A stretch of DNA of 64,000 nucleotides from Agrypnia vestita (taxonomy: Eukaryota; Arthropoda; Insecta; Trichoptera; Phryganeidae). Positions 1 through 9,724 of the stretch are shown here, piece by piece (positions within the stretch are counted from its first letter, which is position 1; each line of letters starts with the position of its first letter). The translations under genes and the position numbers were made by a program. The stretch is taken from contig JADDOH010010222.1 of the NCBI GenBank assembly GCA_016648135.1, forward strand, positions 1 through 64,000, read 5' to 3'. The notes below the pieces were generated by a model. That model searched no databases. It had not been told where the DNA came from and saw only the letters and a list, made by a program, of their open reading frames with translations.

Positions 1-567
1 GTACCAACTTCAAAATTAAGGATATGTTGAGATCAGCAAAGGATCGAGATCGCTTAGAAACAGACGGTGTGTATAGACTCGATTGTCAAGACTGCGATAA
101 AGTATACGTGGGGAGAACGGCGCGTACCAATTCCAAAAGGGTCAACGAGCACAAACGGGCATGCAAACTCGGTCATCCAGAAAAAATCAGCACTGGCTGA
201 GCATTTTCTGGATACCGGCCATCATTTTGCATTCGAACCGAAAATCCTTGGAAAGCCTAAGAGTCACCATGCGCGTCTTATCAAGGAAGCACTAGAAATT
301 TACAAGCATCCGATAAACATTAATAGAGATGATGGTCTCACATTAAAAACATCTTGGTATCCGGCGCTTCAAAGTCATTCTCGTCGTCAGACTTCCGCAG
401 AGATTAGTTGGATCAGACAACAGATGAATCATACACACAACACAATACAACACATCATGACTTCGGCACGGTATTGCAAGCCGATACTTAACCACAACAC
501 CAACATTCAAGACAACACATCAGCCCTGTTGATGGACCCTGCAATGGGATCCGAAACGTCGGCCTGA
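1..567 (+). pseudogene. Penelope-like element, GIY-YIG endonuclease tail (frameshifted)
   Basis: C-terminal endonuclease part of a Penelope-like retroelement, cut by the window edge. In one frame from about 55 it reads DGVYRLDCQDCDKVYVGRT, the GVY...YVG core of a GIY-YIG nuclease preceded and followed by the Cys pairs usual in PLEs. Near 180 the frame shifts by one and continues as AEHFLDTGHHF, then IKEALEIYKHP and NRDDG, the conserved PLE block after the nuclease core. It ends at 567. The frameshift and the missing reverse transcriptase make it a dead copy. A hammerhead-like motif follows directly, as expected at PLE ends. Family assignment is firm; the exact PLE lineage is not. Confidence 0.8.
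526..560 (+). other. hammerhead-like motif, PLE tail family 1
   Basis: Reads CTG..TGATGG, then a stem formed by GGACCC and GGGATCC, then CGAAACGTC. This matches the hammerhead core order CUGANGA, stem II, GAAA, with a minimal palindromic stem III (ACGT). The first box is damaged here. The same unit recurs at 35424-35458 and, partly, near 38790, 51133 and 51274. PLEs are known to carry minimal hammerheads, which supports the reading. One extra base sits between the CUGANGA box and stem II, so activity is uncertain. Confidence 0.5.
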
Positions 568-1849
568 AAGGTCATAACAAAACGGCATAATACCCCAGTA
601 AACACAAACTTGAAGATTCTGAGTGGCCGTGAAAACCTAAGAACATTCTTAAATGTATATACATTTGTTATCCTGATGAAGAAGCCATTGGCTTTGAATC
701 ATGTTGATTTTTTTTCAATAAAAAGTGGTGTAAACAAATTAAATTTCTATAAATTATAATGATAATTTTATACTAGCCAGAGCAGTAAACTTATAAAAAG
801 TTGAAGATTTTTTATAGAGCCTACTCTCATGTAATCGTAGAATTTTCTCTGAACTGGACTCTCTCTCCAAAAATCCGTCTTGTACGATAATTTACTTTTA
901 TGTGTAGTGAATAGCCTGGTTTACCCAATATGCTAATTAATTAGCTACTTATGAATCTGTTGACTGCCAAAAGAATGAATAAAGTAAGAAACCTTCACAT
1001 TTAATTTTCATTTTCTACCACCAACGCATTTTTAATGCCGTAATTTATTTTTGAATATTTTTTCGAAACATTAAATATATTGAACAGAAATACGTACCTA
1101 TGTTTCATTCATTTATTTAATAGATACATCAAATACTTCACTTCAATTTTATTGGAACAAGCATATTTAACATAAGTTTAGTGAATGTTGATTTAATTAT
1201 GATTTTTTATTACTCATATATTTACGATTATTATACTAAATTGGACTTATTACACTGCGATTATTATATTAAAATACTATTTACGATTATTATACTTAAT
1301 TAAATATCCAAGATTTAAAAAAATTACATCCATTTAAAATAACAAAAAGATTAATTTAAAAAAAATTAAGTAAAATTATTATTAAATCATTATGTTATCC
1401 TAGGAGTTTCGAGGGTCCAAAATCTAAATGAGGCGTATTTTAAATAGCACTATTTCACAATACATAAAAAATATAAAAAAGTGTGCTTTTTTTTTGGGGT
1501 TCTACAAACTTGCCTCCGAAACAATCAACTATTTCAGTATTTAACTTCACGACCAATCAAGACAGCCCATGCCAAGGGTTTACATTAAGTTCAATAATAT
1601 TTTTTGTTTGGGTCAATCGCTCTCTAATAAGAAATCCATATTCGATTACCTAAATTAGAGTGGGTAGTGTTAAGAATTTCGCGGTTTCGTCGGGAATTCT
1701 AAATAATAATTTCAAATCTGAAATTTTCCCCTTGGGGGTAAAAAAAAAACTGTTTTTTGTGAATTTTTTTTGTGACGACACAGTTAAAATCTCTTTATTA
1801 AAACTAATGGTACATTAAAATATGTCATTTGAAGAATATTGTGTAAAAT
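568..1849. other. PLE 3' tail, then AT-rich sequence with no gene
   Basis: 568-660 is the rest of the PLE tail: the words AGGTCATAACAAAACGGCATAA and GACCGTGAAAA-like are shared with 38810-38870 and 51280-51345. From about 700 to 1850 the sequence is AT-rich with poly-T and poly-A runs; I see no coding signal, RNA gene or repeat shared elsewhere in the window. Confidence 0.5.
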
Positions 1850-2300
1850 TTTCAAGACGAAATATTAAAAAATACGGCAATGGCAGCAATTATTCGGACG
1901 TGTCTCGGAAAAAAGGAGAATTGCGGTGTCCATCATAACTTGGTGCTAGATCATCTGAAATCAAAAAATCAAAGTTCATTCGTTAGATAATAGGTTTTCT
2001 CAGGTAACGCTGGGAGGGTTTTTTGAAATTTCAATTTTTCAATTTTTTGGAACACTTTGAAGGGAAAAACGCGATTTTTTGCGAAAAATATCGACTAATT
2101 TGTTATTAAAAAATAAAAATTAATAACAAATTTGAAAAAACTCTCCAGCGTTACCTCGTAAATTATGTACAGAAATAGTGTTCAAAATTTCAAAAGGATC
2201 GGTGCAGTAGTTTTGAAGTTATGATGGACACCGACTTTGAAAACGTGAGATTTGGGGAAAACGCTTTAAAGTTTTGCACACTGTAAAATTCTAAATAAAA
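1850..2300. mobile_element. foldback (long inverted repeat) element
   Basis: Three nested inverted repeats share one centre near 2115. Outer arms CGGTGTCCATCATAACTT at 1924-1941 and its complement at 2216-2233; middle arms AGGTAACGCTGG at 2002-2013 and 2145-2156; inner arms at 2097-2109 and 2120-2132. Sequence between the arms has diverged. This is the layout of a foldback MITE of about 400-450 bp. No clear target duplication is visible, so superfamily is open. No coding capacity. Confidence 0.6.
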
Positions 2301-2644
2301 CTCAACACTTATTTTATACTTACACATAATCGTCGATGCCATGTTCACACAGCAAAGAGCTTTCATCATCAGCATCTTTTTGTCCTTGTCTACGCAAAAC
2401 TCTTCTAATACAATAGCACGTCCGGTAGTCCTCAGGTGAGCGCGTCTCTTAGCTGCCCGAGCAGGTATAGAAAATCAGTCCGAGTATCGCTCAAATGTTC
2501 ATAATTTCGTCAATTTTGCTCCGATTGACTTGAAATGTTGACACAATATTCTTGCGATGTTATACATTCATTTAAAAAATTAAAAATAAAATGCAAAAAA
2601 AAATGTTAAAAACCTTACCCCCCCCCTTAAGATATATCCATATA

Positions 2645-2785
2645 GAGTGCTGGCTATAGAAAATTCGCAGAGTAACAAGGCATATTTTTTTTTGAATGAC
2701 TCACAAGCAACGCAAAACATATAACATGATATAGTTTAAATGCTTTTCATCACTTAAATGTGAACGCAATAAACATAGAGATAAA
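2645..2785 (-). repeat. dispersed repeat H, copy 1
   Basis: The complement of this stretch matches 16140-16270: both contain GTTCACATTTAAGTGATGAA followed by AAGCATTTAA, ATATCATGTTA and a run of A before ATGC. The relation is visible by eye over about 120 bp with small indels. Class unknown. Between 2300 and 2645 I see no other feature. Confidence 0.5.
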
Positions 2786-3034
2786 AGTAAAGGCTAAAAC
2801 ATACACAAGAAAGGACAGAAAAAAGTGATTTTACAGAGTAACTAAGCTTGAACAAAGTAAGATTGAATAATGAGACTAAACAGTTAATTTCACAAGTTAG
2901 GTAAAAGTTCTCTTATATTCGTGGAAACTGTCATGAAATATGTCAATGAGGACATTATGATTATTTTCTATTTTGTTGTATAACCTCAACATTCTAGATA
3001 TTGAGTTATATCGAGAGAAATATAGAGAAATAAT

Positions 3035-3166
3035 AAGTATAAACATCGATTTCTATATAAACTTGATATTAGATTTACAAAATACGAAGATCTGCTCTTA
3101 TCGACGGTAATTAATATATATGGTCAAAGGATATTAAAACATGTAATACCGAAAATATTTAATAAA
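3035..3166 (+). pseudogene. Jockey-type LINE ORF2 C-terminal remnant
   Basis: Reads LDIRFTKYEDLL then INIYGQRILKHVIPKIFNKL, the short domain at the end of Jockey/CR1-type ORF2 proteins (pattern: tyrosine-glycine, then IPKIFN). A better copy lies at 31150-31350. It breaks at 3167 where repeat F starts, so F probably inserted here. Short, but the homology to the second copy is clear. Confidence 0.55.
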
Positions 3167-3351
3167 CTAGCTGTAAGCCGTCAAAAATGACGGCACTTTT
3201 ACATGTCGGTTCCTAAAGAATAAGAATTTATTAATATTTAAAAAAAAAGAAAAAAAGAGAGAAAAAAGGATTTTTTTATACTATAAACAAGTTACGGACG
3301 TCACACGAAGTTAAGACGGACGGATTGACAGACAACGAAATTATATTATAG
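3167..3351 (+). repeat. repeat F, copy 1 (CTAGCTGTAA ... GTCCGTCC type)
   Basis: Starts CTAGCTGTAAGCCGTCAAAA, carries a hairpin GCCGTC/GACGGC, and ends in the rc of the (GTCY)n stretch followed by TATTATAG. Copies on the other strand are at 44051-44146 and 32014-32105. The short inverted motif at the start and the conserved ends suggest a small non-autonomous element. Class unknown. Confidence 0.55.
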
Positions 3352-3859
3352 TTGGAATTTCCACGAAATTTTATAAAAGAATATTAAGAAAGGCCTTAAA
3401 AAAAATAATGGAATAACTCGTCAATAAGAAGGATTCATTTATACTGATAAAATGAGGTATTTATTATCTTTGTAATGTTTTGTTAATTAATTATGATGTT
3501 AATTTATCTGCTTCTGTTTTTTTTGTGTATGTAATTATATGTTACTTTGTTATTTTACCCTGTTAACAAAAAAAAACAACTGACAAACCAGTCTCGCGGA
3601 CCCTGAACTGATTTATATAGTCTCTTATCATACACCAAGACAAACGAGACGTCACGAAGTATTCTTAGTAGTGACTCACAGGATGCATTCAATTCACCGT
3701 TAACATGCACGCATCGCCTTGGAAATAAGTTCTCGAAATTTGTTGATATACATATTTCGTTGTAGGAAGATACACGAACTAAAATATTACTTAGACCTAG
3801 TATGTGTCAGTAGAATTAAGTTAATTATGTATTCTTTATTTTTACTGTGTTATTAATTT
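3352..3859. other. AT-rich, no gene seen
   Basis: Mostly AT-rich; 3580-3790 has more balanced composition but shows no reading frame, repeat or RNA signal I can support. Confidence 0.4.
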
Positions 3860-4645
3860 GTTAAAGGTTTTAATTATTGCTGTTTATTTTTATACTAATC
3901 TTTTTAGATATATTTATTTATTTTAAAGTATCTTAATGATTATTAATTTCTTTTTTAAATATGTTTTATTTCTATATTGCTATATACGACTAGCAATTGG
4001 CGAATTACAAGACGATGACATAAAATTACACAAAATACACGAAAAACACGAACACAACACTACAATGGCTCAAAACTATCACATAACACACGCCAAAACA
4101 AAAACAGGACAATCCCGACTAATTTGCAAAGGATAAAACTATACAATGATCTGCCACAACAGACCAAACAACTGACCACTGACAAATTCAAAACAGATGT
4201 GACAAAAATGCTAAAACTCGGCCAACTATAAAAAATGTCTTTGTATCTAAATTATATTATTTTTATATCTTATATTGAATTATGTGAAAATGTTATCTAT
4301 AAACCTTTTAGGTTTCCATTATATTCCATTATATAAATAAAAAAAATATATATTATTCCTTTTGTTTATTTTATATTTTTATCTTATTTATCTGGTATAT
4401 TTGTTTAATCATCTTTATTTTATTTTTTTATATCGAAGGTTTTAAACTATTACTATTTGAATTTATGCTAATTATTGTTTATATATATTTATTCAAAGTG
4501 TTTTAATGATTGTTAATTTCTCTTGAATATTTTTTATTTCTATTAATTTTTGGTTTATTTTAAAACGTGTTTTATGTTTATGTGAAAATTCTTGTAACTT
4601 TATATATATATTGTAAAAGTCCACTAGGTCTTGATAAAAAAAAAA
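3860..4645 (+). pseudogene. Jockey-type LINE tails with 3' UTRs
   Basis: 3860-3980 and 4436-4640 are two copies of one LINE 3' UTR (shared words AAAGGTTTTAATTATT, TTTTAATGATTGTTAATTTC, ending near TATTGTAAAAGYCC). Between them, 3985-4230 is the end of an ORF2: a segment homologous to the minus strand of 32579-32700, then KLYNDLPQQTKQLTTDKFKT, a typical Jockey/CR1-type C-terminus. The same 3' UTR occurs on the minus strand at 52563-52950. All 5' truncated. Confidence 0.6.
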
Positions 4646-4784
4646 TAAATAAATAAATTAGTGGGTTTTAATTAATAACCCACAATAATTCTCTTCAAAT
4701 TAATATGAAAGGAAAAGCTCCATCAGCCGTCCCACTCCAACCTGACACACTTTTGTGATAACAGATAGCTTACGACCTATCGTA

Positions 4785-5075
4785 CGTATCAAAATATAGA
4801 TACCTCGTTATCATTAGCGACATCTGTACGGCAGGTGGCGGTAATTAAAATACAACTCGCATACCAAGCAAGTTGTGTAACTTAAACATAATATATACGA
4901 CTTCCAAAAATTTGATAGATATGGTAGTCGAAGATGGGTTGAAATGTGAACGTTACATTGTGTAAAGTGATCACTTAAGCCAGCCGTACGATAGGTCGTA
5001 AGTCCTATGAGCACCTAAAAAGGCTTCCATACCTACTTTCCCATATGAAAATACTGCTTCGTCCAATGTAATACA
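4785..5075 (+). repeat. dispersed repeat D, most complete copy
   Basis: Reference copy of a family seen at least seven times here. Landmarks in order: TTATCATTAGCGACATCTGT, GCAGGTGGCGGTAATTAAAA, ATATACGACTTCCAAAAATT, GAACGTTACATTGTGTAAAG, TGATCACTTAAGCCAGCCGT, ACGATAGGTCGTAAG, GGCTTCCATACCTACTTT, GCTTCGTC. No ORF is conserved among copies and I see no tRNA-like promoter, terminal inverted repeat or long poly-A, so the class is unknown. Confidence 0.7.
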
Positions 5076-6274
5076 AGTTAAATTTTTACAGGAAAAAGTA
5101 TGGAATTCGGTTAAATTATTTTTTTTAGATATGGTTTCCTGTTGGCCCTGTGCGGAAACGCGATGGCTTGGCAGATTGCGGGCTTCTAAGGACCCTCGAC
5201 CGATCTGCATGGACCCCAATCACCTGGAGAACTCGAGAAAAAATTTATTGGATTTTTCGAGAGCTTTCGGGTGAAAAATATCAAAGATCGGCTATTTTAT
5301 ACAGGTAAATATAGCGCGGAGCCAACCACCCCCACCCGGGGTGGCCTGACCTTAGAGTGGAGGTCAATTTGCCGGATAAAGAGGCTCCACCTTCTAAGGG
5401 ATGTTTATTTATTCCTGCGAGGGCTGTAGAGATTGTTGTTAACCCTAAATGTGAAAATTAAGTACAAAGGGCGTAAGACGTTTTATTGTAGTATTTATTA
5501 CCTCGCTTACAATATGGTTTTTTCGGTTTGAAATAATAAGTGATAAAGTTTGTTATGAGATTTTTTATTTTATGTTATTTTTAGAACAAGAATATATTAA
5601 GTAAAATTGATATTATGTATTCTAGAAGTTCAGATTATAGTCAAGAAAATGGATGTTGTGTAGAAGTGATTTTTTAAATGATGGTATCTGCAAAAATATC
5701 AGCGTAAATGTAAGGATATGCACCATATATTTTCACGTCTTCTCTTTACTCCCCTCGTTTCTACTAACTACAGTCAATACTCATAGTTGCACAAATTTAA
5801 TGCACTGGCAAAAAAGTACAATTTAGACTTATTTCAAAATAACTCAAAATAATTCAAAATAACAAACTATAACAAAATACTCATGTGCGACGCTCGCTTT
5901 CCGATCCATTTATCAAATGAAATATATGTTATTATTTTCCACTAAATCAATTATATATACTTTCATCAATATACTATATTATACATTTGTGCACCACACA
6001 AATACGATATTTTGTAACTACCAGTGAAAACCTGTTTTTGGCTTTCTTTATGTTTCACATTCTTTGTATTTCACATTCTTTGTATTGTCAGCTGTTGGTT
6101 TTCCGAATAAATATAAATAAAATAAAAATATATCTATGGATACTATGTCATGTGAATTACCAATTTTCGTCCACATATAGGTATAGCATAGTCCCTTTAA
6201 ATATTTAAAAGAAGACAGATAAGAACATGTTAAAATTTTCAAAAATATGATATTGTGTGAAGTAAAGTAAAGCA
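5076..6274. other. unassigned sequence with a GC-rich patch
   Basis: 5220-5400 is GC-rich (CCACCCGGGGTGGCC and CCGGATAAAGAGG) and resembles in style 38990-39040; no splice-flanked frame found. 5460-6270 is AT-rich and shows no supported feature. Confidence 0.35.
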
Positions 6275-6475
6275 ATGAAGCAATTTAATTTCACTTAAGC
6301 CAGCTCATATATGTTGTAAGCCCTGTAGCCACCCTATAAAGAGCTCTATACAAGTTTTCCATGTAAATAGCTTCGTCTCTGTGAGATTTCCGTAATTTAT
6401 CCTTATGATTATCCTCCTGTGGACAAATTCATGTTCTTCTAAGAATATGGATTTATTAAAATAAAACACAAATCA
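6275..6475 (+). repeat. repeat D, 3' half
   Basis: Begins at CACTTAAGCCAGC, continues through TTGTAAGCCC and AGCTTCGTCTCTGTGAGAT, and extends further than the 4785 copy to CTGTGGACAAATTCATG and TTCTAAGAATATGG. That extension is also present in the minus-strand copy at 21395-21515, so D is longer than 290 bp. It runs into a short palindrome at 6455-6497. Confidence 0.6.
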
Positions 6476-6720
6476 CTTTTGTGTTTTATTTTAATAATAA
6501 TGTCACCACAAAGTTCAAGCCTTCATACAGAAGAAGAAAAAATATTCTTCGAACAGTTAATATGGATTTGTCCAATAAAGAACGAACATATAAAAATAAC
6601 TAATTCAGAATATTTTGAGTACGATCAAACTTTTGCAAGAACAACAAACAAGAACAAAAACAAACAACAAACAAAAAACAAGAACGCATTCCTGGATTTT
6701 ATCCCCAGAGGGACATCATT
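6455..6720. repeat. collapsed copy of the 8650-9000 palindrome plus shared flank
   Basis: 6455-6497 is a perfect-looking inverted repeat, ATTAAAATAAAACACAAATC against its complement. These are the outer tips of the 350 bp palindrome at 8650-9000. The following words ATAATGTCACCACAAAGTTC and AAAATATTCTTCGAACA are shared with 8995-9066 and in both copies read MSPQSSSL...KIFFEQL. So this is a paralogous locus in which the centre of the palindrome was lost or never gained. The 109-residue frame at 6479-6808 has no recognised domain. Confidence 0.6.
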
Positions 6721-6724
6721 AATC

Positions 6725-6835
6725 AAGGCTTATTATACATGTCTCATACAGACGAAGCTATTTTTTATAAAGGAAAATAGGTATGGAAGTCTTTTTGAGT
6801 GTTCGTAGGGTTTACGACCATTGATAATGTTACAA
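6725..6835 (-). repeat. repeat D, 3' part, minus strand
   Basis: The complement reads GGTCGTAAACCC, GAACACTCAAAAAGACTTCC, ATACCTATTTTCC and GCTTCGTCTG, matching 4990-5060. It faces the plus-strand D at 6275, so the two D fragments form an inverted pair around the collapsed palindrome. Confidence 0.55.
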
Positions 6836-6886
6836 CCTAATGCATATAAAGAATATTGCTTTAAAAACTCCAATAAAAATACATTA

Positions 6887-6952
6887 TCAATGGCGAAATC
6901 TGTTCTGGTTTATGGCGAAATCTGTACTGGTTTATGGCGAAATCTGTACTGG
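6887..6952 (+). repeat. 22 bp tandem triplication inside D
   Basis: Unit TTTATGGCGAAATCTGTACT plus GG, three times (6887-6908 with changes, 6909-6930, 6931-6952). It expands the D landmark TTATCATTAGCGACATCTGT of the 4785 copy. Confidence 0.75.
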
Positions 6953-7053
6953 GAAATACAAAGCATTCGACTGCAGGTGGCGGCAGATAAAATACAGTAA
7001 AGATATGAAACAAGGTGTGCAAGTTAAACATATATCGCTCATGACAAAACAAT

Positions 7054-8170
7054 ATCTCTCATCGTCTTCTTCTTCTTCTTCTTTCTTAGCCTTTTTCCCT
7101 CTTGTGCTGGATGTAGGCCTCTTCCATTTTCTTTCACTCATCTCTGTTTCTCCCACTTCGCATCCAGGTTCTTCCTGCTTGCTGGACTTTTGGGAGGTCT
7201 TCCGACGCTTCTATTTTTTGTCCAGGGCCTCCACTGTAGGATTCTGGGTGCCCATCTAGTTTCCTCCTGTCGAGCCATATGTCCAGCCCACTGCCATATT
7301 AGTTTCGCAATACGGTCCATAATATCTGTAAATTTTGTTCGGCGTCTATTTCTTCATTTCTGATTTTATCTCGAAGGCTCACGCCGAGCATCTACCTTTC
7401 CATGGCCCGCTGTGTACATTTTAATTTGTGTATGCTTTGTTCTGTTAGTGTTGCTGTTTCTAGGCCATATGTTAACATCAGTAGGATACATGTATCGAAT
7501 ATTTTTCTTTTCAGCCGTACTGCGATTTCTTTATTTTCAAACAAGTGTTTCAATTTACCAAATGCTGACCAGCCCAGACCTATCCTTCTTGGTAGTTCTG
7601 CTGTTTGGTTTTCTTTTCCCAGCTTTATCTTATTACCAAGGTACACATATTCCTCAACTGTTTCTATTTTCTAATTGTTTATTATGAATTTGTGTTTGGA
7701 TGTGGTTAAAATTTTTGTTTTTGTATGTTCATTTCCAAACCTGTTGCTTTCGATGCTTCTTGCAACTCTCTGGTCATAGATTCCAATTCTCTTACGTTAT
7801 TGCTAACAATCACTATATCGTCTGCAAACCTGAGGTGGCTCAGAAAGGTGCCGTTTATGTTTACTCCTTTATTTTCCCAATTTAGGTTTTTGAAGATGTC
7901 TTCAAAGGTAAGTGTAAAGAGCTTTGTAAAATAGTATCACCTAGTCACACACCTTTTCAGATTTTGAAGCTTTTTATCTCTCATACCATACTTTTATGAA
8001 AATCAATTTTATTTGTGTATTCATCTTTAAAATGTGCGGATATGTAATCTGGCAAAAGCTTGTATCTTAAAAACAATTATTTATGTCTCTTATTCTATTA
8101 AAGCAATTCCATTTAATGTATTCTATTTAATGAAAAGAATCTAGGATTATGCTGTTTTTTGCCTCCCCTG
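7054..8170 (-). pseudogene. RTE-type LINE fragment, reverse transcriptase and tail
   Basis: Minus-strand remains of an RTE-like retrotransposon ORF. Reading 5' to 3' on that strand: degraded fingers/palm near 8170-7930, the motif C block LRFADDIVIVSNN at about 7840-7800 with both catalytic aspartates intact, the block LGKENQTAELPRRIGLGWSA then FGKLKHLFENKEI and TYGLETATLT at 7646-7392, and the tail WQWAGHMARQEETRWAPRIL then GRPP at 7320-7190. It ends in a (GAA)n-type run at 7054-7080, as do the other RTE tails here. Stops and frameshifts separate the blocks and the 5' part is missing, so it is dead. It lies inside a D copy. Confidence 0.8.
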
Positions 8171-8282
8171 TAAAATCTGTATTAATTATTATTGCGAGGT
8201 ATTATTTTATCACGAGCGATATACAACTTCCAAAAGTTTTATGGATGTGGTAGTCTGTCATGGGTGGAATTGTGAAGGTAAC

Positions 8283-8514
8283 TTATTTTTTAAAATAGAG
8301 ACGCGAAGACGGAATGCATATCACATCAATATTCTTACCATTTTCAAACTAAGCTTGTGCTATGAAAATAGGACTAACTGAAAATAACATCAATATTCTT
8401 ACCATTTTCAAACTAAGCTTGTGCTATGAAAATAGGACTAACTTGCTGATCTGGAATGAGGTTCGACGTTTGGATCACGAGGCGAGAGTCATAACCAAAA
8501 GACCAAGAGGCTAC
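8283..8514 (-). mobile_element. tRNA-derived SINE A, copy 1, with internal duplication
   Basis: On the minus strand: a tRNA-like head (TCTTTTGGTTATGACTCTCG, CCTCGTGATCC), then AGCAAGTTAGTCCTATTTTC, a body, and a short A-rich end. The second copy at 36172-36370 has the better tRNA-like head. A 57 bp block is duplicated: 8323-8379 and 8387-8443 are identical and 64 bp apart. The B box is degraded (GTCGAACCTC). Inserted in repeat D. Confidence 0.7.
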
Positions 8515-8649
8515 TCTTTGTGTAAATATCACTTTACTACACATAAATTGATCATTTAAGCCCGCCGTACGATAGGTCTCAAGCCCTACGAACACTCAAA
8601 AAGACTTTCATACCTACTTTTCTATATAAAAATAGCTTCTTCTCAATGA

Positions 8650-9000
8650 GACATCTATAATTAAAATAAAACACAAATCACTTTGTTTTCACCACTTTAT
8701 TAGATTATACAATCTGCATGTTTCGAGAGCAATGTTCCCTTCTTCAGAATTGTTTGTGTACTAAAAATTAAAATAGTTAAACCACGCAAGTGTGTTACGG
8801 TGAAGAGGAGGATAAGGGGAAGTGTTAATTATAAGATTTCATCCCCTTCAGATGACATTCCTAATAATTAACACACTTGCATGCTTTTTCAATTTTTAGT
8901 ACACAAGATCCTGATAAAGAGAACAATGTTCTCGAAACATGTAGATTGTATATCTAATAAAGTGATTAAACAAAGTAATTTGTATTTTATTTTAATAATA
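8650..9000. mobile_element. 350 bp palindromic element with two hammerhead-like motifs
   Basis: The left arm 8655-8770 and the right arm 8885-8998 are inverted repeats, continuing inward to ACGCAAGTGTGTTA / TAACACACTTGCATG, centre near 8825. Each arm carries a hammerhead-like core: right arm 8911-8945 CTGATAA, stem GAGAAC/GTTCTC, GAAACATGTA; left arm (minus strand) 8747-8715 CTGAAGA, stem, GAAACATGCA. Stem III would be the palindrome ACATGT, as in minimal hammerheads that work as dimers. A copy reduced to the arm tips is at 6455-6497. No ORF. Confidence 0.65.
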
Positions 9001-9066
9001 ATGTCACCACAAAGTTCAAGCCTTCTTTCAGAAGATAAAATATTCTTCGAACAATTACATCTGTAA
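8995..9066 (+). repeat. flank repeat shared with 6487-6560
   Basis: ATAATGTCACCACAAAGTTC followed by AAGCCTTC and AAAATATTCTTCGAACA. Both copies can be read as MSPQSSSL...KIFFEQL, but the second stops soon after, so coding is doubtful. Confidence 0.5.
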
Positions 9067-9680
9067 TATATCTTCAGAGGAACTAATTACGAGAATAACC
9101 ACTCCTATAACAGTTCCGGGAAAAGATGGCTAGCTTTCGTAACAATACGTTGAAAATCGCTCTGACGGTTCCGGCTATCTTCCCAACAGGTGGTGGCGAC
9201 CACGAGGAGACCGCATCCCTTCCTGGGCGTCCCTCGGGCTCCTCGACAGCATTCCCCGACGCCTCGTAATTCCCGCGTCTAATGCGACCAGGTGTGATAA
9301 AATGGCAGGTTTAAACGTCTTCACTGCCGCCGGCAACATTCTGACGTAATTGTAAGCACCCGCGCCGTATTTAGGGGAGTAATGGCGTGACGTCACACTA
9401 AATGGACTAAATTTATATCACTTACGGGGGGGAGGGTGTAATGTACCTCCGCGAGGGGGTAAATACGACCGCTCCGGAACCCACCCTCGAGGGATGAGAT
9501 TTTTACGAGATCATTATCATCAGCCACCAGGTAGCCAGCTTTTCCTGACTCCAGGGAAACCTCACAAAATCAAATACCCCACCATTCTAATAATATCGAA
9601 GACATACAGATTACCAAGATCTGTAACGAGATGTTGAAAGAGATTTCCCTCATAATCCCTCGTAATATTAATGATTGAAA
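9067..9680. other. GC-rich unassigned stretch
   Basis: 9130-9500 is GC-rich (GGTGGTGGCGACCACGAGGA, later GGGGGGGAGGG). A 73-residue frame on the minus strand at 9396-9175 lacks splice-site support or recognisable motifs. I cannot say whether this is an exon, a promoter or an old repeat. Confidence 0.3.
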
Positions 9681-9689
9681 GTGTACTTT

Positions 9690-9724
9690 AGGACGATCAA
9701 TTTGGCTTTAGAAGAGGAACAGGC
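9690..9724 (+). pseudogene. RTE-type LINE, 5' piece before a nested insertion
   Basis: Reads DDQFGFRRGTGT, the RT block normally followed by RDAI/REAI. The continuation RDAILSLRLILEKQIRKN starts at 10390, after a 660 bp Jockey-type tail. The two pieces are one element split by that insertion. Confidence 0.7.

Larger units (their letters stand above)
6953..8675 (+). repeat. repeat D copy split by a LINE and a SINE
   Basis: D sequence is present in three blocks in the right order: about 6887-7035 (GCAGGTGGCGGCAG, AAGTTAAACATAT), 8219-8282 (ATATACAACTTCCAAAAG, TGGTAGTC, GGGTGGAATTGTGAAGG), and 8530-8675 (GATCATTTAAGCCCGCCGTA, CGATAGGTC, CTTTCATACCTACTTTTC). The gaps are filled by an RTE LINE fragment (about 7040-8215) and SINE A (8283-8514). 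This orders the insertions: D first, then the two retroelements. Confidence 0.65.

Noticed and set aside
7402..7934. Overlapping plus-strand ORFs of 60-91 residues
   Set aside because: Antisense of the RTE reverse transcriptase fragment (LRFADDIVI and FGKL...NKEI on the minus strand).
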